From contig NZ_AQQX01000002.1 of NCBI RefSeq assembly GCF_000768315.1, forward strand, positions 1 to 64,000: 64,000 nucleotides of DNA. The letters are read 5' to 3'. How positions within the stretch are numbered: position 1 is the stretch's first letter; each line of letters opens with the position of its first letter. Source of the stretch: Pseudooceanicola atlanticus. Its GTDB lineage: Bacteria; Pseudomonadota; Alphaproteobacteria; Rhodobacterales; Rhodobacteraceae. The position numbers and the translations under genes were made by a program. Shown here piece after piece: positions 34,196 to 42,859 of the stretch. A model generated the notes under the pieces. The model searched no databases. It was not told the origin of the DNA and saw only the letters and a program-made list of their open reading frames with translations.

Positions 34196-34480
34196 CCGGC
34201 AGCAGTTCAGATCGATCAGGTCAGCAACTGCTCTTGACGAACCACAAGCCTCCGTAGCGTTCACCTTCAAGGCGAACCCGGACAAGCGAGCGAAGCTCGG
34301 TTCTCTTGAAAAAGAAGACCTTAAATTCATCGCAAGCACCTTACAAACACGGGCAAGACGCAGCGGGGCAAACCAATCGAACGTCGCGGCAAATCGCGAT
34401 CAAACGCTTTTTCTGTTGGCCGGAAGTTTGGTGGGCAATCCACAATACTTCAGAATGAACGCCGCAAAATAAATATCATA
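34196..34480. other. Region between IS remnant and tRNA-Ser with no clear gene
   Basis: A 112-codon plus frame spans 34134–34472, but it shares its beginning with the IS remnant on the other strand and has no recognisable domain. The base composition is more AT-rich than the core genes to the right. I see no gene that can be supported here. Confidence 0.35.
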
Positions 34481-34570
34481 TGGCGGAGGAGGTGGGATTC
34501 GAACCCACGGTACGCTTTCACGCACGCCGGTTTTCAAGACCGGTGCATTCGACCACTCTGCCACTCCTCC
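34481..34570 (-). tRNA. tRNA-Ser (anticodon UGA)
   Basis: Reading the minus strand from 34570, the RNA begins GGAGGAGTGGCAGAGTGG and ends CTCCTCCG followed by an encoded CCA. The 7-bp acceptor stem is perfect. The anticodon loop is CTTGAAA, giving UGA for serine UCA codons. A long variable arm (GCGTGCGTGAAAGCGTACC region) and the T-loop GTTCGAATC are present, as expected of class II serine tRNAs. The length is 90 nt. The 3' end points to the accessory region on the left. Confidence 0.97.
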
Positions 34571-34795
34571 GGTCCGCCTGCTCTAACGGGGTGATCGCGA
34601 TTCTGGAAGAGGTGACGGGATACCCCTGACACGCCCGCTTCACACCAATGTCACAGGGGAAATGTCGCCGATCGGGCACGCCATGCTTTTCAGGCGGGCC
34701 GACACAGGATAGACTGCGTCAAAACAAATCGCGCAGGGCCGGGTATCGGCCGCATGGACCCAGCAAACCGGGCCATGCTGAGATAGGGGCAAAAC

Positions 34796-35878
34796 ATGGC
34801 AATCGCTCTCTGGAAACAGAAACGATCGGCGGTGCGGATTTCCGTGGCGATCGCGGCGCTGACCGCGTTGTCCGCCTGCATGGAAGACGGCGGTTCGCTG
34901 TTCCAGCCGGCCCCCGGGACCCAGACCAGCAGCGCCGGTTCGACCTCTACCCGCCTGGTGGAACGCGATGTCGAAGCCCCCGAAGTCTTTCAGAAAACCG
35001 AAGCCGGGCTCTGGGACGGGCGGCCGTCGCTCGGCGGTGTCTGGGTGGCGCATCCGGACGTCAAGGAACCGGAACGCGCGCTGATCCGCAATTCCTCGAA
35101 TTCCAAGTTCGTCATCGGCGCGCTTTTCCGTCCCTCCGTCGAACGGCCCGGGCCGCGCTTCCAGGTCTCCTCGGATGCGGCAGAGGCGCTCGGCATGATT
35201 GCCGGGCAGCCGGTGAACCTCAACGTCACCGCCTTGCGCCGCGAAGAGGTGCCGAACGCAGCCCCCGCCGCCGCGGCGGAGCCGGCCGAGGACACCCAAG
35301 TCGCCAGCCTGCCCGCCTCTGAAGCGGTGGAAACCCAGACGCTCGACCCGGTGGCCGGAGCCGCCGCGGCCCTCGACCGGGCCGAAGCCGGGGCCGACGC
35401 CACGGCGGGCGCAGCCGCAGGCACCGCCGCGACCGTTGCCGCCGCCACGCACGAACCGGCCGAGGAACCGCGCAAGAAGCGCCGCTTCTTCTGGCAGAAG
35501 AAAGACCCCGAGCCCGAACAGACCATGGCCGACGCGGCGCCGGTCGAAAGCCCTGCCCCCGCCACCGCGCCGCAATCCGCGGCCAGCCCGGCGGTCGAGA
35601 CGGCGGCGATTTCAAGCCCACCACCGGCCCGTCCGACGTCGAGCCTTGACAGACCCTACCTGCAGATCGGCATTTTCAGCGTCGAACAGAATGCCCGCAA
35701 CACCGCCGTTGCCATGCGCCAGTCCGGGATCATCCCCACGGTGCTCAAGCAATCGTCGCAGGGAAAGACGTTCTGGCGGGTCATTGTCGGCCCTGCCACG
35801 ACCACCGAAGAACGCGCCCAGCTGCTGACCAAGGTCAAGGCAGCGGGCTTCACAGATGCCTACGCGGTGACCAACTGA
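34796..35878 (+). CDS. SPOR-domain lipoprotein
   Basis: 360 residues. The N terminus AVRISVAIAALTALSACMED carries a lipobox (LSAC), so the protein is probably anchored to the outer membrane by lipidation. A long Ala/Pro/Glu-rich, low-complexity linker (about residues 150–275) follows, then a C-terminal SPOR peptidoglycan-binding domain (about 285–360; YLQIGIFSVEQNARNTAVAM and FWRVIVGPATTTEERAQLL). SPOR domains bind denuded septal glycan. It precedes the D-Ala-D-Ala carboxypeptidase gene with a 56-bp gap, a common order in Rhodobacterales, so a role in cell-wall remodelling at division is likely. Confidence 0.85.
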   Translation: MAIALWKQKRSAVRISVAIAALTALSACMEDGGSLFQPAPGTQTSSAGSTSTRLVERDVEAPEVFQKTEAGLWDGRPSLGGVWVAHPDVKEPERALIRNSSNSKFVIGALFRPSVERPGPRFQVSSDAAEALGMIAGQPVNLNVTALRREEVPNAAPAAAAEPAEDTQVASLPASEAVETQTLDPVAGAAAALDRAEAGADATAGAAAGTAATVAAATHEPAEEPRKKRRFFWQKKDPEPEQTMADAAPVESPAPATAPQSAASPAVETAAISSPPPARPTSSLDRPYLQIGIFSVEQNARNTAVAMRQSGIIPTVLKQSSQGKTFWRVIVGPATTTEERAQLLTKVKAAGFTDAYAVTN

Positions 35879-35934
35879 CCCCATCCCCCACGGGGTGAGG
35901 CCGCCACCGCCCGCTGACGCTTGAAGGAGGAAGG

Positions 35935-37155
35935 ATGCCTCACTCACCCCGTTTCCGGCCCGCCCTGCGGGCTTTGACCCTGACATTGCAGGGGGCCGTT
36001 CTGGCCGTGTCGCTGCTGGCCGCCGATGCGGCCCGCGCCTTCGACACCCAGGCCAAGGCCGCCTATGTCGTCGACCTGTCGACGCGCACGGTGCTGCTCT
36101 CCAAGAACGCGGACCAACCGCTGCCGCCCGCGTCGATGTCCAAGCTGATGACGCTCTACATCGCGTTCGAGGCGCTGCGCGACGGTCGCCTGCGACTGGA
36201 CGAAAAGCTGCCCGTGTCTTCCCACGCGATGAGCTATGGCGGCTCCACCATGTTCCTCGACACCACCGACCGCGTCGCGGTCGAGGACCTGATCCGCGGC
36301 ATCATCGTCCTGTCGGGCAACGATGCCTGCGCCGTCATCGCCGAGGCCCTGTCCCCCGACGGGACCGAGGCCGGCTTCGCCCGCTACATGACCCAACGGG
36401 CGCAGCAGATGGGCATGACCAATTCCACCTTCGCCAATTCCAACGGCTGGCCCGCGGCCGGACACCGCATGTCGATGCGCGATCTTGCCCTGCTGGCCAC
36501 CCACCTGATCGAGGATTTCCCGAACTTCTATCCCCTCTTCAAGGAGCGGAAGTTCGAATTCGACGGCCGCGCCCCGCAGAACGTCAACAACCGCAACCCG
36601 CTGCTGGGGCTGGGGATCGGGGCCGACGGGCTCAAGACCGGCCATACCGAGGAAGCGGGCTATGGCCTGGTCGGCTCCGCCATGCAGGGCGACCGCCGCA
36701 TCGTCTTTGCCTTTTCCGGACTGCAAAGCGCCGCACAGCGCGCCCAGGAATCCGAGGCGATCGTGAACTGGGCCTTCCGCCAGTTCACCCGCAAGAACCT
36801 GCTCAATGCCGGTGAGACGATCATGAAGGCGCAGGTCCATATGGGCGCCGCCCCCACGGTCGCGCTGACCACCGAAGAAGACCTCGTCGCGCTGGTTCCC
36901 GTCCTCGCCGGGCAGGAGCTGAAGGCAGAGGTCGTCTATAATGGCCCCATCGCCGCACCGGTCCGCGCGGGCGATCAGCTTGCCGAACTGGTGCTGAAAC
37001 CGGGCGAATTGCCGGAAACCCGCGTGCCGCTGATCGCGGGTGAATCCGTGCCGCGTGGCGGCTTCATGGTGCGCGTCACCACAGCCATCGACCACCTGCT
37101 CAAGCGGATCGGCGACCGCGCGCAAGAGGTGGCGGAAGACGGGGCAACCTCTTGA
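35935..37155 (+). CDS. D-alanyl-D-alanine carboxypeptidase (class A low-mass PBP)
   Basis: 406 residues with an N-terminal signal peptide ending near ARA. The active site has SMSKLMTL (SxxK, about residue 66), SGNDACAVIAE (SxN) and LKTGHTEEAGYGL (KTG), all intact, and a C-terminal PBP5-type beta domain (about residues 295–385). The C-terminal helix could be the membrane anchor. The enzyme removes the terminal D-Ala of peptidoglycan stems in the periplasm. AGGAGGA precedes the start. Its stop overlaps the TTG start of tmk. Confidence 0.93.
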   Translation: MPHSPRFRPALRALTLTLQGAVLAVSLLAADAARAFDTQAKAAYVVDLSTRTVLLSKNADQPLPPASMSKLMTLYIAFEALRDGRLRLDEKLPVSSHAMSYGGSTMFLDTTDRVAVEDLIRGIIVLSGNDACAVIAEALSPDGTEAGFARYMTQRAQQMGMTNSTFANSNGWPAAGHRMSMRDLALLATHLIEDFPNFYPLFKERKFEFDGRAPQNVNNRNPLLGLGIGADGLKTGHTEEAGYGLVGSAMQGDRRIVFAFSGLQSAAQRAQESEAIVNWAFRQFTRKNLLNAGETIMKAQVHMGAAPTVALTTEEDLVALVPVLAGQELKAEVVYNGPIAAPVRAGDQLAELVLKPGELPETRVPLIAGESVPRGGFMVRVTTAIDHLLKRIGDRAQEVAEDGATS

Positions 37156-37805
37156 GCGGAAAGGGATCCGCCCCTCGCGGGCTCTTCCTCAGCTTCGAAG
37201 GCATCGACGGGTCAGGCAAATCCACCCAGGCCCGGATGCTGGCCGACCGGCTGCGCGACCAGGGCCATGACGTGGTCCTGACCCGCGAACCCGGCGGCTC
37301 TCCGGGGGCCGAGGAAATCCGCGCCCTCGTCCTGCAGGGCGATCCCGACCGCTGGTCCGCCGAGACCGAGATCCTGCTCTTCACCGCCGCCCGCCGCGAC
37401 CACCTGGAACGCACCATACGCCCCGCGCTCGATCGCGGCGCCGTCGTGATCTGCGACCGCTTCGCCGACAGCACCCGCATGTACCAGGGCATGTCCCGTG
37501 GCGACCTGCGCAAGACGGTGGATGACCTGCACGACCTGATGATCGGCGTCGAACCCGACCTCACCCTGCTGATCGACATGGACCCGGATCGCGGCCTGGC
37601 CCGCGCCAAGTCCCGCCAGACCATCGAGGAACGGTTCGAGGATTTCGGCGCTGCCCTGCAGCACAAGATGCGCGCCGGATTCCTTGGCCTCGCGGGTGAA
37701 TTCCCCGGGCGCTACCGCATCGTCGACGGGGACGACACGCCCGAAAACGTGGCTGACCGCGTGGCCGATGTCGTGGCAGGCCACCTGCCCGCCATCGCCG
37801 GCTGA
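37152..37805 (+). CDS. tmk: Thymidylate kinase
   Basis: 217 residues. P-loop FEGIDGSGKSTQARML (about residues 15–30), REPGGSPGAEEIR, the DRF signature in ICDRFADSTRMYQG and a lid region RAKSRQTIEERFE are all present, so dTMP to dTDP phosphorylation is expected. The only available start before the P-loop is a TTG at 37152, whose TTGA overlaps the previous stop codon, indicating translational coupling with the PBP gene. tmk followed by holB a few hundred bases later is the usual bacterial arrangement. Confidence 0.96.
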   Translation: MSGKGSAPRGLFLSFEGIDGSGKSTQARMLADRLRDQGHDVVLTREPGGSPGAEEIRALVLQGDPDRWSAETEILLFTAARRDHLERTIRPALDRGAVVICDRFADSTRMYQGMSRGDLRKTVDDLHDLMIGVEPDLTLLIDMDPDRGLARAKSRQTIEERFEDFGAALQHKMRAGFLGLAGEFPGRYRIVDGDDTPENVADRVADVVAGHLPAIAG

Positions 37806-37806
37806 G

Positions 37807-38223
37807 ATGATCCTGACCCGCAAAACCATGATCGCCCCGCTGCTCGACACGCATCCGGCGCTCGACGCGCCATGGCAGGCGTTTCGCGACGAATGGGAGC
37901 ACCTCCCGCCCGAGGAATACCCGCTCTACCTCTTCATGGAGGATTTGGTCGGCGAATGTTCGGCCCTGCTCCACCGGGGCGACGAGGCGGCGGTGCAGGC
38001 CATCTTCGACGTGCTCGAAACCTGGCTGACCCAAGGCGACAAATACGTCACCGACTGCGCCATCGTGGGCTTCATCGAGGACATGCAGAACACCAATCTG
38101 CACGGCTCCGGCACCCGGCCCGACCAGTTCCGCCGCTTCCTCGGACCACAGGGCCGCATCTTCTGGCGCAAGGTCGACCGCTTCTGGTCGCACGGCGAAA
38201 TCATCACCGACGACCGGCGCTGA
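37807..38223 (+). CDS. Small conserved protein between tmk and holB
   Basis: 138 residues, acidic and helical, no signal peptide or TM segment. Conserved-looking blocks are PPEEYPLYLFMEDLVGECSA, LETWLTQGDKYVTDCAIVGF and DMQNTNLHGSGTRPDQFRRF. The pattern resembles proteins of the DUF7674-type (small, HEAT-like helices), but this is weak. The start ATG at 37807 is 1 bp after the tmk stop; ATG 37828 is an alternative. Function is unknown. Confidence 0.7.
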   Translation: MILTRKTMIAPLLDTHPALDAPWQAFRDEWEHLPPEEYPLYLFMEDLVGECSALLHRGDEAAVQAIFDVLETWLTQGDKYVTDCAIVGFIEDMQNTNLHGSGTRPDQFRRFLGPQGRIFWRKVDRFWSHGEIITDDRR

Positions 38224-38282
38224 GCCCTTTCCATTCCGCCCCCCGATCCGCATACTCTGCCCGCTGAAACGAAAGCCCGGCC

Positions 38283-39410
38283 ATGAGCGACGACCTGCCT
38301 CAACCCGACCGCATCGAAGGCGCGCCGCATCCCCGCGACACGCCGCACCTCTTTGGCCAGGAACTTGCCGAGGCGGGGTTTCTCGACACGTTCAATTCGG
38401 GCCGGCTGCATCATGGCTGGCTGATCACCGGGCCGCGCGGCGTCGGCAAGGCGACATTGGCCTGGCGTATCGCGCGCTTCCTGCTGGCCACCCCCGCGCA
38501 GGAGGATGACGGCCTGTTCGGCGCGCCGCCCCCGCCCGAAACGCTCGATATCCCCGACGATCACCCGGTCGCGCGCCGCATGGCCTCGGGCGCGGAACCC
38601 GGGCTCTTCGTGTTGCGCCGCCCCTATGACGAAAAGGCCAAGCGCCTGAAACGCGAGATCACCGTCGAAGAGGCGCGCAAGCTCAAGGGTTTCTTCTCGC
38701 TCTCTTCCGCCGATGGTGGGCGCCGCGTCGTGATCGTCGATGCCGCGGACGAATTGAACGTCAGCGCAGCCAACGCGATCCTCAAACTGCTCGAGGAACC
38801 GCCCGCCAACACCACGCTGCTGCTGGTCGCGCACCAGCCCTCCGGCCTGTTGCCGACGATCCGGTCGCGTTGCCGCGAATTGCGCCTCTCGCCGCTGTCC
38901 CCCACCGATATCGCCCGCGCGCTGTCGCAGGCGGAAATCGACACCGATGCCGACGACACCGCGCTGGCCGCCCTGTCCGGCGGATCGGTGGGCGAGGCGG
39001 TGCGCCTGACCAATCTCAACGGCCTGCCGCTCTATGCCGATCTGATCACCCTGCTGGGCACCATGCCGCGCTTCGACCGTGCCCGCGCGCAGGCGCTCGC
39101 CGATGCCGCCGCCGCCCGCGGGCAGGAGGATCGCCGCGCCCTGCTCTACCACCTGATCGACCTGATGATGGCCCGCCTCGCCCGCACCGGCGCGATCGGT
39201 CAGCCCCCCATGCCCGAGGCCGCCCCGGACGAGGCCGCGATCCTTGCCCGGCTAGCCCCGACACCCGCCGCGGGACGCGCCTGGGCCCAGGCCGCGGAAG
39301 AGATCGGCGCCCGCCTGCGACATGGCGAGGCCGTCAACCTTGACCCTGCCGCGCTGATCCTTGATACCGTGTTCAAACTCCAAGGAATTGCTGGCGGTCA
39401 GGCCGCCTGA
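38283..39410 (+). CDS. holB: DNA polymerase III subunit delta'
   Basis: 375 residues. The clamp-loader AAA+ domain shows GPRGVGKATLAWRIARFLL (Walker A), VVIVDAADELNVSAANAILK (Walker B region), LEEPPANTTLLLVAHQPSGL (sensor 1) and TIRSRCRELRLSPLS (the SRC motif). The four-cysteine zinc module of many delta' subunits is not evident, as is common in alphaproteobacteria. It works in the clamp loader at the replisome. It lies downstream of tmk and 22 bp upstream of tatD. Confidence 0.94.
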   Translation: MSDDLPQPDRIEGAPHPRDTPHLFGQELAEAGFLDTFNSGRLHHGWLITGPRGVGKATLAWRIARFLLATPAQEDDGLFGAPPPPETLDIPDDHPVARRMASGAEPGLFVLRRPYDEKAKRLKREITVEEARKLKGFFSLSSADGGRRVVIVDAADELNVSAANAILKLLEEPPANTTLLLVAHQPSGLLPTIRSRCRELRLSPLSPTDIARALSQAEIDTDADDTALAALSGGSVGEAVRLTNLNGLPLYADLITLLGTMPRFDRARAQALADAAAARGQEDRRALLYHLIDLMMARLARTGAIGQPPMPEAAPDEAAILARLAPTPAAGRAWAQAAEEIGARLRHGEAVNLDPAALILDTVFKLQGIAGGQAA

Positions 39411-39432
39411 AACGGGTTCACCCAGAGGCATC

Positions 39433-40248
39433 ATGACCACCGATACGGTCCAGATCACCGACAGCCATTGCCACCTCGACTTCGCCGATTTCGACGGCGA
39501 ACACGACGCGCTTCTTGCCCGCGCGAAGGAGGCCGGGGTGACCCGCATGGTCACCATCTGCACCCGCCTGCGCAACGAACCGCAGGTGCGCGCGCTGGCA
39601 GAGGCGCATGACCCGGTCTTCTACGCCGCCGGCACGCACCCGATGTCCGCAGCCGAGGAACCGATGGCTTCGGTCGACGACCTCGTCGCGCTGGCCGATC
39701 ACCCGAAATTCGTGGGCATCGGCGAGACCGGGCTGGATTATCACTACACCGCCGAAAGCGCCGAGGTGCAGAAGCAATCGCTGCGCATCCATTGCGCCGC
39801 CGCGCATCAGACCGGCCTGCCGCTGATCATCCATTCCCGCGCCGCCGATGACGACATGGCCCGCATCCTGGCCGAGGAACACGCCAACGGCGCGTTTTCC
39901 TGCGTGATGCACTGCTTCTCCTCGTCGGCAGAGCTGGCCCGTGCCGCGCTCGATCTGGGTTTCTACCTGTCGATGTCCGGCATCACCGCCTTCCCCAAAT
40001 CCTCCGAGCTGCGCGAGATTTTCGCCGCCGCGCCCCTCGACCGTATCCTGGTGGAAACCGACAGCCCCTACCTCGCCCCGCCCCCGCATCGCGGCAAGCG
40101 GAACGAACCGGCCTACACCGCCCACACCGCGCGCAAGGGGGCCGAAACCTTCGGGATGGACTACGCCGACTTCGCCGCGGCGACCCAGGCCAATTTCGAT
40201 CGTCTTTTCGCCAAGGCCGCGGCCTGGCCCGACCGAAAGGCCGCCTGA
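39433..40248 (+). CDS. tatD: TatD family metal-dependent hydrolase (3'–5' exonuclease type)
   Basis: 271 residues of the amidohydrolase superfamily. DSHCHLDFADF gives the two N-terminal histidines, GIGETGLDYHY the Glu metal ligand, LIIHSRAADDDMARIL the next His, HCFSSSAELARAALDLGF another, and LVETDSPYLAP the catalytic Asp. All ligands are present. TatD enzymes are DNases/RNases acting in DNA repair and quality control. The start at 39433 has AGAGG upstream. It overlaps the next gene's start by one base. Confidence 0.92.
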   Translation: MTTDTVQITDSHCHLDFADFDGEHDALLARAKEAGVTRMVTICTRLRNEPQVRALAEAHDPVFYAAGTHPMSAAEEPMASVDDLVALADHPKFVGIGETGLDYHYTAESAEVQKQSLRIHCAAAHQTGLPLIIHSRAADDDMARILAEEHANGAFSCVMHCFSSSAELARAALDLGFYLSMSGITAFPKSSELREIFAAAPLDRILVETDSPYLAPPPHRGKRNEPAYTAHTARKGAETFGMDYADFAAATQANFDRLFAKAAAWPDRKAA

Positions 40249-41045
40249 TGGGAGAGCTCAGGTTCACCATTCTCGGCTGCGGATCCTCCGGCGGCGTGCC
40301 GCGCCTCGGCGGGCATTGGGGCGCCTGCGACCCCGACAACCCGCGCAACGTGCGGCGCCGCTGCGCCATGCTGATCGAACAGGAAACCGACGCCGGCATC
40401 ACCCGCATCCTGATCGACACCGGCCCCGACATGCGGATGCAGCTGCTCGATGCCGGGATCGGCGAACTCGACGCCGTGGTCTACACCCATTCCCATGCCG
40501 ATCACGTGCACGGGCTGGATGACCTGCGGATGATCGTCTTCAACATGCGCAAACGCCTGCCTGTCTGGGCCGACGGCGACACCCAGGCCGCGCTTTATGA
40601 CCGTTTCGCCTATGCCTTCGTCCAGCCCGAGGGCTCGCCCTATCCGCCGATCCTGGAAATGCACACGATCGACGGGCCGGTGATGATCGACGGCGCCGGC
40701 GGCACCGTCACCCTGACACCGTTCCAGGTCAATCACGGCTCCATCGACGCGCTCGGCTTCCGCATTCGCGACCTGGCTTACCTGCCCGACGTCGCCGACA
40801 TGTCCGCCGAGGCCTGGGAGGCCGTGCAGGACCTCGATTGCTGGATCCTCGACGCGCTGCGCCGCGACCCGCACCCGACCCATTCGCATCTCGAGAAATC
40901 GCTCGACTGGATCCGCCGGGCCGCGCCGAAACGCGCCGTGCTGACCAACATGCATATCGACCTCGACTACGACGCCGTCGCGGCCGAAACGCCTGATCAC
41001 ATCACCCCGGCCCATGACGGGATGCAGATCACCTATCAAATCTGA
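40248..41045 (+). CDS. MBL-fold hydrolase, PhnP-like
   Basis: 265 residues. The N terminus ILGCGSSGGVPRLGGHWGAC and the sequence DPDNPRNVRRRCAMLIEQ are the fingerprint of PhnP-like phosphodiesterases of the metallo-beta-lactamase fold. YTHSHADHVHGLDDLR gives the HxHxDH zinc motif, and IDLDYDAVAAETPDHI the final ligands. Close relatives hydrolyse cyclic phosphate or phosphodiester bonds; in E. coli PhnP acts in phosphonate breakdown, but here no phn gene is near. It is translationally coupled to tatD, an arrangement widely seen in alphaproteobacteria, so a housekeeping nucleotide role is likely. Confidence 0.87.
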   Translation: MGELRFTILGCGSSGGVPRLGGHWGACDPDNPRNVRRRCAMLIEQETDAGITRILIDTGPDMRMQLLDAGIGELDAVVYTHSHADHVHGLDDLRMIVFNMRKRLPVWADGDTQAALYDRFAYAFVQPEGSPYPPILEMHTIDGPVMIDGAGGTVTLTPFQVNHGSIDALGFRIRDLAYLPDVADMSAEAWEAVQDLDCWILDALRRDPHPTHSHLEKSLDWIRRAAPKRAVLTNMHIDLDYDAVAAETPDHITPAHDGMQITYQI

Positions 41046-41980
41046 TGGGATCGCTCATCACCGTCATCCTGCCCGTTTTCCTGCTGATCGGCGCAGGGTA
41101 TCTGGCCACGCGCGGCGGCGCCTTCCCGCAGGTTGCCGTCGACGGGCTGATGAAATTCACCCAGAGCTACGCCTTCCCTTGCCTGCTCTTCCGCGCCGTG
41201 TCCGGCTTTGACATTGGCGAGGAATTCCACGCCCCCCTGCTGCTCAGCTATTACGTCTCCGCGACGCTCTGCTTCATCATCGGGGCTCTGGCCGCCTGGC
41301 TGGTCTTCAAACGCCCGGCCGAGGATTGCGTGGTCATCGGCTTCTGCTGCCTGTTCTCCAACACGCTGATGCTGGGCATCCCGATCACCGAACGGGCCTT
41401 CGGTGCCGACGCGCTAGAGGCGAACTTCGCCATCATCGCGATGCATGCGCCCTTCTGCTACACGCTGGGGATCGCGGTGATGGAAACCGTCCGCGCCCGT
41501 GGCAACGGTTTCAACCCGCTGAAGATCGCCGCGCAGATCGCGCGCCAGATGATCCGCAACCCGCTGGTCATCGCGCTGATCCTGGGCTTTGCCGTGAACC
41601 TCGGCGGCATTCCTCTGCCCCTGCCGCTGACCGACGCGGTCGACATGATGGTCGCCGCCTCCGTGCCGGCTGCGCTCTTTGCCGTGGGCGGCGTGCTGGT
41701 GCAGTACAAGATCGAAGGCGACTGGCGCGTCGTCATCGTCATCTGCATCATCACCCTGCTGATCCACCCCGCGCTGGTCTGGATGTTCGGCTCCTATGCC
41801 GGGCTCGACCGCGACGCCTTCCGCTCTGCGCTGATCACCGCTGCCGTGGCGCCGGGGATCAACACCTACGTCTTCGCCAACATCTACGACCGGGCCAAGC
41901 GGGTCGCGGCCTCTTCGGTCCTGGTCACCACCGCCGCCGCGCTCTTCACCGTCTGGTTCTGGCTGTCGATCCTGCCCTGA
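41045..41980 (+). CDS. AEC family transporter (auxin efflux carrier-like)
   Basis: 311 residues with about ten TM helices in two halves: FLLIGAGYLATRGGAFP at the start, VVIGFCCLFSNTLMLGIPIT with the conserved N-T-x-x-x-G-I-P-I motif, and FRSALITAAVAPGINTYVFA in the second half. AEC proteins export or import small organic acids such as malonate, malate or auxin-like compounds across the inner membrane. Its start ATG overlaps the stop of the MBL gene by one base. Substrate not predictable. Confidence 0.87.
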   Translation: MGSLITVILPVFLLIGAGYLATRGGAFPQVAVDGLMKFTQSYAFPCLLFRAVSGFDIGEEFHAPLLLSYYVSATLCFIIGALAAWLVFKRPAEDCVVIGFCCLFSNTLMLGIPITERAFGADALEANFAIIAMHAPFCYTLGIAVMETVRARGNGFNPLKIAAQIARQMIRNPLVIALILGFAVNLGGIPLPLPLTDAVDMMVAASVPAALFAVGGVLVQYKIEGDWRVVIVICIITLLIHPALVWMFGSYAGLDRDAFRSALITAAVAPGINTYVFANIYDRAKRVAASSVLVTTAAALFTVWFWLSILP

Positions 41981-42056
41981 CGCAGATTCCCGCCCACAGG
42001 ATATGGACACCCATTCCGAAATGCGAAACATTATTCCGCAAATGGGAGGAACCAAC

Positions 42057-42851
42057 ATGACCGACTTTGTCCTGACCGAGCGCCGGGGCGCGATCCTGAT
42101 CGTGACCCTGAACCGCCCCGAACGGAAGAACGCCTTCACCCGTGACATGATCACCGGGCTCGAGGACATCCTGCGCGACGCCGCAGAGGACGCGACCGTG
42201 CGTGCCCTCGTCCTGACCGGCGCCGATGGCACCTTCTGCGTCGGCGGCGACGTCAAGGCGATGAACGAAGGTGCGGGCCGCGATCTCAGCCTCGAGGAAC
42301 AGCGCGCCTCCCTGCGCGCCCGGATGGAGGTCTCGGACCTCCTGCACAACATGCCCAAACCCACCATCGCCGCCATCGAAGGCGCGGCGGCGGGCGCGGG
42401 CCTGTCGCTGGCGCTGGCCTGCGATTTCCGGGTCTCCGCCTCCACGGCCAAGATCACCACCGCCTTTGCCAAGGTCGGCCTGTCCGGCGATTTCGGCGGC
42501 ACCTATTTCCTGACCCAGATCCTCGGCGCTGCCAAGGCGCGCGAGCTTTACCTCTTCTCCCCGATTCTGTCGGGCAAGGAGGCAGAGACCATCGGCCTCG
42601 TCACCCGCTCCGTCGATCCCGGTGCGGCGCTGGATGCCGCGCTGGAACTGGCCGATCCGCTGGCCAATGGCGCGACCGTCACCCTGGGCCGGATGAAGGG
42701 CAACCTGAACCTCGCCGCAGGCGGCGGCACCCTGGCCGAGGTCATGGATCTCGAGGCCGACAACCACACCTTCTGCACCACCACCGAAGACCACCGCGAA
42801 GCCGCGGCCGCCTTCGTGGAGAAACGCAAACCCACCTTCAAGGGGGCCTAA
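42057..42851 (+). CDS. Enoyl-CoA hydratase/isomerase family protein
   Basis: 264 residues of the crotonase fold. LVLTGADGTFCVGGDVKAMN is the first oxyanion segment, AIEGAAAGAGLSLALACDFR the second, and FAKVGLSGDFGGTYFLTQIL the substrate region. Of the two usual catalytic glutamates, one position reads GDFGG (Asp), so hydratase activity should be tested. The start at 42057 was chosen for its GGGAGGA 5 bp upstream. It is followed 8 bp later by the DSD1-type gene. Confidence 0.85.
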   Translation: MTDFVLTERRGAILIVTLNRPERKNAFTRDMITGLEDILRDAAEDATVRALVLTGADGTFCVGGDVKAMNEGAGRDLSLEEQRASLRARMEVSDLLHNMPKPTIAAIEGAAAGAGLSLALACDFRVSASTAKITTAFAKVGLSGDFGGTYFLTQILGAAKARELYLFSPILSGKEAETIGLVTRSVDPGAALDAALELADPLANGATVTLGRMKGNLNLAAGGGTLAEVMDLEADNHTFCTTTEDHREAAAAFVEKRKPTFKGA

Positions 42852-42859
42852 ACCCGCAT

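Noticed and set aside
34481-34570. Search for a second copy of the tRNA-Ser end as an att site within the window
   Set aside because: I could not find a matching stretch to the left by eye. A computed search over the flanking genome would be decisive.
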